The notes below the pieces were generated by a model. The model was not told where the DNA came from. It saw only the letters and a list, made by a program, of their open reading frames with translations, and did no database searches. 64,000 nucleotides of DNA from Mycolicibacterium celeriflavum (GTDB taxonomy: Bacteria > Actinomycetota > Actinomycetes > Mycobacteriales > Mycobacteriaceae). The translations under genes and the position numbers were made by a program. Location of the stretch: the NCBI RefSeq assembly GCF_010731795.1, contig NZ_AP022591.1, positions 1,922,001 to 1,986,000 of the forward strand. Direction: 5' to 3'. This document shows, piece by piece, positions 61,416 through 64,000 of this stretch. How positions within the stretch are numbered: position 1 is the stretch's first letter; each line of letters starts with the position of its first letter.

Positions 61416-62438
61416 CTAGCAATGGGGCCGTTCACCACCGGCGGACAACGTCTTCAAGGCGTCGACGGTCTGCGCCAGCGTGTCGACCTTGACCAGTTCC
61501 AGGCCGTCCTGCGGCGCGGTCTTGGCCTCCTCGCAGTTGTCGGCGGGCACCAGGAAGATCGTCGCGCCCGCCTCGCGCGCGGACTGCGTCTTGTGGGTGA
61601 TGCCGCCGATCGAGCCGACCTTGCCGTCCCCGCTGATCGTTCCGCTGCCCGCGACGAACTCGCCGCCGTTGAGGTCACCGGTGGTGAGTTTGTCGACCAC
61701 GGCCAGCGAGAACATCAAGCCCGCGGACGGACCGCCGATGTTGGCGAGGTGGAAGTCGACCGAGAACGGCGCCCAGGGCGCGTCGAGCACGCCGATGCCG
61801 AGATAGCCGTGGTCGCCCTCGGGATGCTTGCCCAGCGTGATGGTGGCGACGCCGGGCGGCCCGTCCTTACGGCGGTAGTCGAGCACCACGGTGTCACCGG
61901 GCTTGGTGTCCTCGAGCAAGGCCTGGAATTCGTCGAGCGTCGCCACCGGCTTGCCGTTGACGCCGTCGATCGCGTCGCCGTCCTTCAGCTTGCCCGCCGA
62001 TGGTCCGTCGTCGTTGACGGTTTCCACCGTCACCGCCATCGGAAAATCCAGGTAGTGCAGCGCGGCGTATTCGGCGCTGCGTTCGGAGTTGCGAAAGTCG
62101 GTGGTGTTGGCCTCCTTGACCTCTTCTCGCGTCATGTCCGGCGGGTAGACCAGGTCGCGCGGCACCAGCTGCTCGCGGCCCGACAGCCACAGCGCCATCG
62201 CCTGCCCCAGCGTGAGCTGGTCGCGCTGGGACACCGTGGTCATGTTCAGATGCCCTGAGGTCGGATAGACGTCGGCGCCCTCAATTTCGACGACCTGCTT
62301 ACCGTCGACCTCGCCGAGCGTGTTGAACGTCGGCCCCGGACCCAGCGACACGTAGGGCACCACCACGACCGACGCGAGCACGCCGAAGGCCAGAATCGGG
62401 ACGAGCGCGACGAGCAACGTCAAAGTCCGCCTGTTCAC
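61416..62438 (-). CDS. PDZ-containing Lon-like (S16) serine protease, YlbL type
   Basis: 340 residues from GTG 62438, equal to Rv3194c in length. One N-terminal membrane anchor (about 8-30), a PDZ domain around 125-200 (VETVNDDGPSAGKLKDGDAI), and a C-terminal S16 domain with the Ser-Lys dyad: Ser238 in IGGPSAGLMFSLAVVD and Lys283 in GGITHKTQSAREAGA. The active site faces outside the membrane. It is divergent from the DUF2342 gene. Confidence 0.92.
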   Translation of the reverse strand: MNRRTLTLLVALVPILAFGVLASVVVVPYVSLGPGPTFNTLGEVDGKQVVEIEGADVYPTSGHLNMTTVSQRDQLTLGQAMALWLSGREQLVPRDLVYPPDMTREEVKEANTTDFRNSERSAEYAALHYLDFPMAVTVETVNDDGPSAGKLKDGDAIDGVNGKPVATLDEFQALLEDTKPGDTVVLDYRRKDGPPGVATITLGKHPEGDHGYLGIGVLDAPWAPFSVDFHLANIGGPSAGLMFSLAVVDKLTTGDLNGGEFVAGSGTISGDGKVGSIGGITHKTQSAREAGATIFLVPADNCEEAKTAPQDGLELVKVDTLAQTVDALKTLSAGGERPHC

Positions 62439-62526
62439 GCCGCCCAATGTAAAGGGTGCGGCCAGCTTCGCTGTCAGCGTGACCTGCCCGGCCACATCAC
62501 CTGCGGCCGGTGAGTACGGTTGAGGC

Positions 62527-63906
62527 ATGGCTGACCCGCCTTTCGGCTTCTCCGCCGGGGACGACCCCGAGCGCGACAAGCGCAAGAAGGACCCCGATCA
62601 GGGGCCCGGCGCCGACCCGTTCGGCATGGGTTCTCAAGGCGGGTCCGAGTTCGACATGTCGCAGCTGGGGCAGATCTTCAGCAAGCTCGGCGAGATGTTC
62701 AGCGGGGCGGGCGGCGCGATGGCCGGCGGCAAGCAGTCCGGACCCGTGAACTACGACCTGGCCCGCCAGCTGGCGTCGAGCCAGATCGGCTTCGTCGCGC
62801 CGGTGCCGGAGAAGACGAGTGCGGCGATCGCCGACGCCGTGCACCTCGCCGATACCTGGCTGGACGGCGTGACGGCGCTGCCCGCGGGCACCAGCAAGGC
62901 GGTCGCATGGACGCCGACCGACTGGATCGACCACACGCTCGAAACGTGGAAACGGTTGTGTGACCCGGTCGCCGAGCAGATCTCGACGGTGTGGGTGTCC
63001 GCGCTGCCCGACGAGGCCAGGACCATGGCCGGTCCCCTGCTGTCGATGATGACGCAGATGGGCGGGATGGCGTTCGGCTCACAGCTGGGTCAGGCGCTGG
63101 GCAAGCTGTCGCGAGAAGTGTTGACTTCCACCGACATCGGGCTGCCACTCGGCCCCAAAGGGGTGGCCGCACTGATGCCGGAGGCGGTCGAGTCGTTGTC
63201 CGAGGGCCTCGAGCAGCCGCGCAGCGAGATCCTCACCTTCCTCGCCGCCCGCGAGGCCGCCCACCACCGCCTGTTCAGCCATGTGCCGTGGCTGGCCAGC
63301 CAGCTGCTGAATGCGGTCGAGGCGTTCGCCCGCGGCATGAAGATCGACATGAGCGGCATCGAAGAACTGGCCTCGGGCATCAATCCGGCGGCGCTGGCCG
63401 ACCCGGCGCAGATGGAGCAACTGCTCAACCAGGGCATCTTCGAGCCGAAGGCGACGCCGGAGCAGACCGCGGCGCTGGAGCGCCTGGAGACGCTTCTGGC
63501 GCTGATCGAAGGGTGGGTGCAGACCGTCGTCACCGAGGCGCTCGGCGACCGCATCCCCGGTACCTCGGCGCTGGCGGAGGTGCTGCGCAGGCGGCGGGCC
63601 ACCGGCGGACCGGCCGAGCAGACGTTTGCGACCCTGGTGGGGCTGGAACTTCGGCCACGCAAGATGCGTGAGGCCGCGGTGCTCTGGGAGCGCTTGACCC
63701 AGGCCGTCGGCTCCGATGGCCGTGACGCCGTATGGCAGCATCCGGACCTGCTGCCCAGCGCCGAGGACCTCGACGAGCCCGCCGGGTTCATCGACAGGAT
63801 GATCGGCGGCGACACCAGCGGTATGGACAGCGCCATCGAGGAGGCGATTGCCGACCTCGAGAAGGACATCCAGAACCCCGATCGCGGTAAGGACGACGAC
63901 CAATAG
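62527..63906 (+). CDS. DUF2342 zincin-like protein (Rv3195 type)
   Basis: 459 residues from ATG 62527. An acidic/Gly-rich N-terminal region of about 75 residues precedes the conserved domain starting NYDLARQLASSQIGFVAPVP. The zincin helix reads AAREAAHHRLFSHVPWL, so the canonical HExxH order is altered to E-A-A-H-H. Related proteins are called coenzyme F420 biosynthesis-associated or putative metalloproteases; activity is unproven. It is divergent from the YlbL-type protease by 88 bp. Confidence 0.88.
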   Translation: MADPPFGFSAGDDPERDKRKKDPDQGPGADPFGMGSQGGSEFDMSQLGQIFSKLGEMFSGAGGAMAGGKQSGPVNYDLARQLASSQIGFVAPVPEKTSAAIADAVHLADTWLDGVTALPAGTSKAVAWTPTDWIDHTLETWKRLCDPVAEQISTVWVSALPDEARTMAGPLLSMMTQMGGMAFGSQLGQALGKLSREVLTSTDIGLPLGPKGVAALMPEAVESLSEGLEQPRSEILTFLAAREAAHHRLFSHVPWLASQLLNAVEAFARGMKIDMSGIEELASGINPAALADPAQMEQLLNQGIFEPKATPEQTAALERLETLLALIEGWVQTVVTEALGDRIPGTSALAEVLRRRRATGGPAEQTFATLVGLELRPRKMREAAVLWERLTQAVGSDGRDAVWQHPDLLPSAEDLDEPAGFIDRMIGGDTSGMDSAIEEAIADLEKDIQNPDRGKDDDQ

Positions 63907-63921
63907 ACGGTATGGGGGGCT

Positions 63922-64000
63922 GGGGCCTCGCTCACATGTGAACGTGGGTTGCCGTCAGGAAGTGGTCCTGGCCGGTAGAGCCACAGATGTGGGAGGCCCC
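63922..64000. other. Inverted repeat at the window end
   Basis: GGGGCCTC (63922-63929) and GAGGCCCC (63993-64000) are inverted copies, with nearby ACATGTG and CAGATGTG also related. The spacing of 63 bases is long for a terminator. It could be a terminator-like structure after the DUF2342 gene or the edge of a mobile element continuing beyond the window. Confidence 0.3.

Overview
The window is high-GC actinobacterial DNA from a rapidly growing mycobacterium (Mycobacterium/Mycolicibacterium type). The evidence is an antigen 85 mycolyltransferase, F420-type (deazaflavin) oxidoreductases, a mycobactin-type acyl-AMP ligase, many GTG/TTG starts, and a gene order that follows the M. tuberculosis blocks Rv3105c-Rv3106, Rv3137-Rv3145-Rv3158, Rv3167c-Rv3171c and Rv3193c-Rv3195. 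These correspondences are recalled from family knowledge, not computed.

Layout. 1-4.6 kb: an MscS channel (cut by the window edge), prfB, fprA, a small membrane protein and hisN. 4.6-9.5 kb: fadE24-fadE23, then a convergent YhdH/AcuI-type reductase and fbpB (antigen 85). 9.7-19.7 kb: an accessory catabolic island with two TetR regulators. Its first half holds a flavin oxygenase-like protein, a Ddn-like deazaflavin protein, a homogentisate-dioxygenase-like cupin, an alpha/beta hydrolase, a class III CoA transferase and an HMG-CoA-lyase-like aldolase. Its second half is an acyl-CoA dehydrogenase / APH-type kinase / DUF6285 trio that looks like the LvaC-LvaA-LvaB 4-hydroxyacyl-CoA module. An IS1182-type element (19676-21460) sits directly after it. 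21.5-23.5 kb: a methyltransferase and SnoaL-like pair, divergent around a SoxR-type dyad, then YceI and an Rv3143-like receiver. 23.6-39.1 kb: the complete 14-gene nuoA-N operon for proton-pumping complex I, almost all genes overlapping by a few bases.

39.1-43.7 kb: a TetR/FAD-monooxygenase operon, a solo TnpB (RNA-guided nuclease family) element without tnpA, and an enoyl-CoA hydratase. 43.7-53.7 kb: a block like Rv3167c-Rv3171c (TetR, APH-type kinase, Rv3169-like protein, amine oxidase, hydrolase), with a PIG-L deacetylase, an AraC/DUF4345 pair, a Baeyer-Villiger monooxygenase and an F420-type luciferase-like oxidoreductase alongside. 53.7-58.2 kb: fadB4-like reductase, a hydrolase, a Cu/Zn superoxide dismutase lipoprotein with a poly-threonine tail, an orphan mbtM-like fatty acyl-AMP ligase, and initiator tRNA-Met. 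58.3-63.9 kb: UPF0182 protein, Lon-like PDZ protease and a DUF2342 zincin-like protein.

The core genes serve respiration, cell-envelope mycolylation, translation termination and proteostasis. The accessory genes are mostly acyl-CoA and aromatic/hydroxyacid catabolism under local TetR control. The points most worth follow-up are the Lva-like module with the adjoining ring-cleavage cluster, the SoxR-type leaderless promoter, the solo TnpB element, the transposase frameshift, a three-copy ~60-bp intergenic repeat, and the SodC threonine tail.
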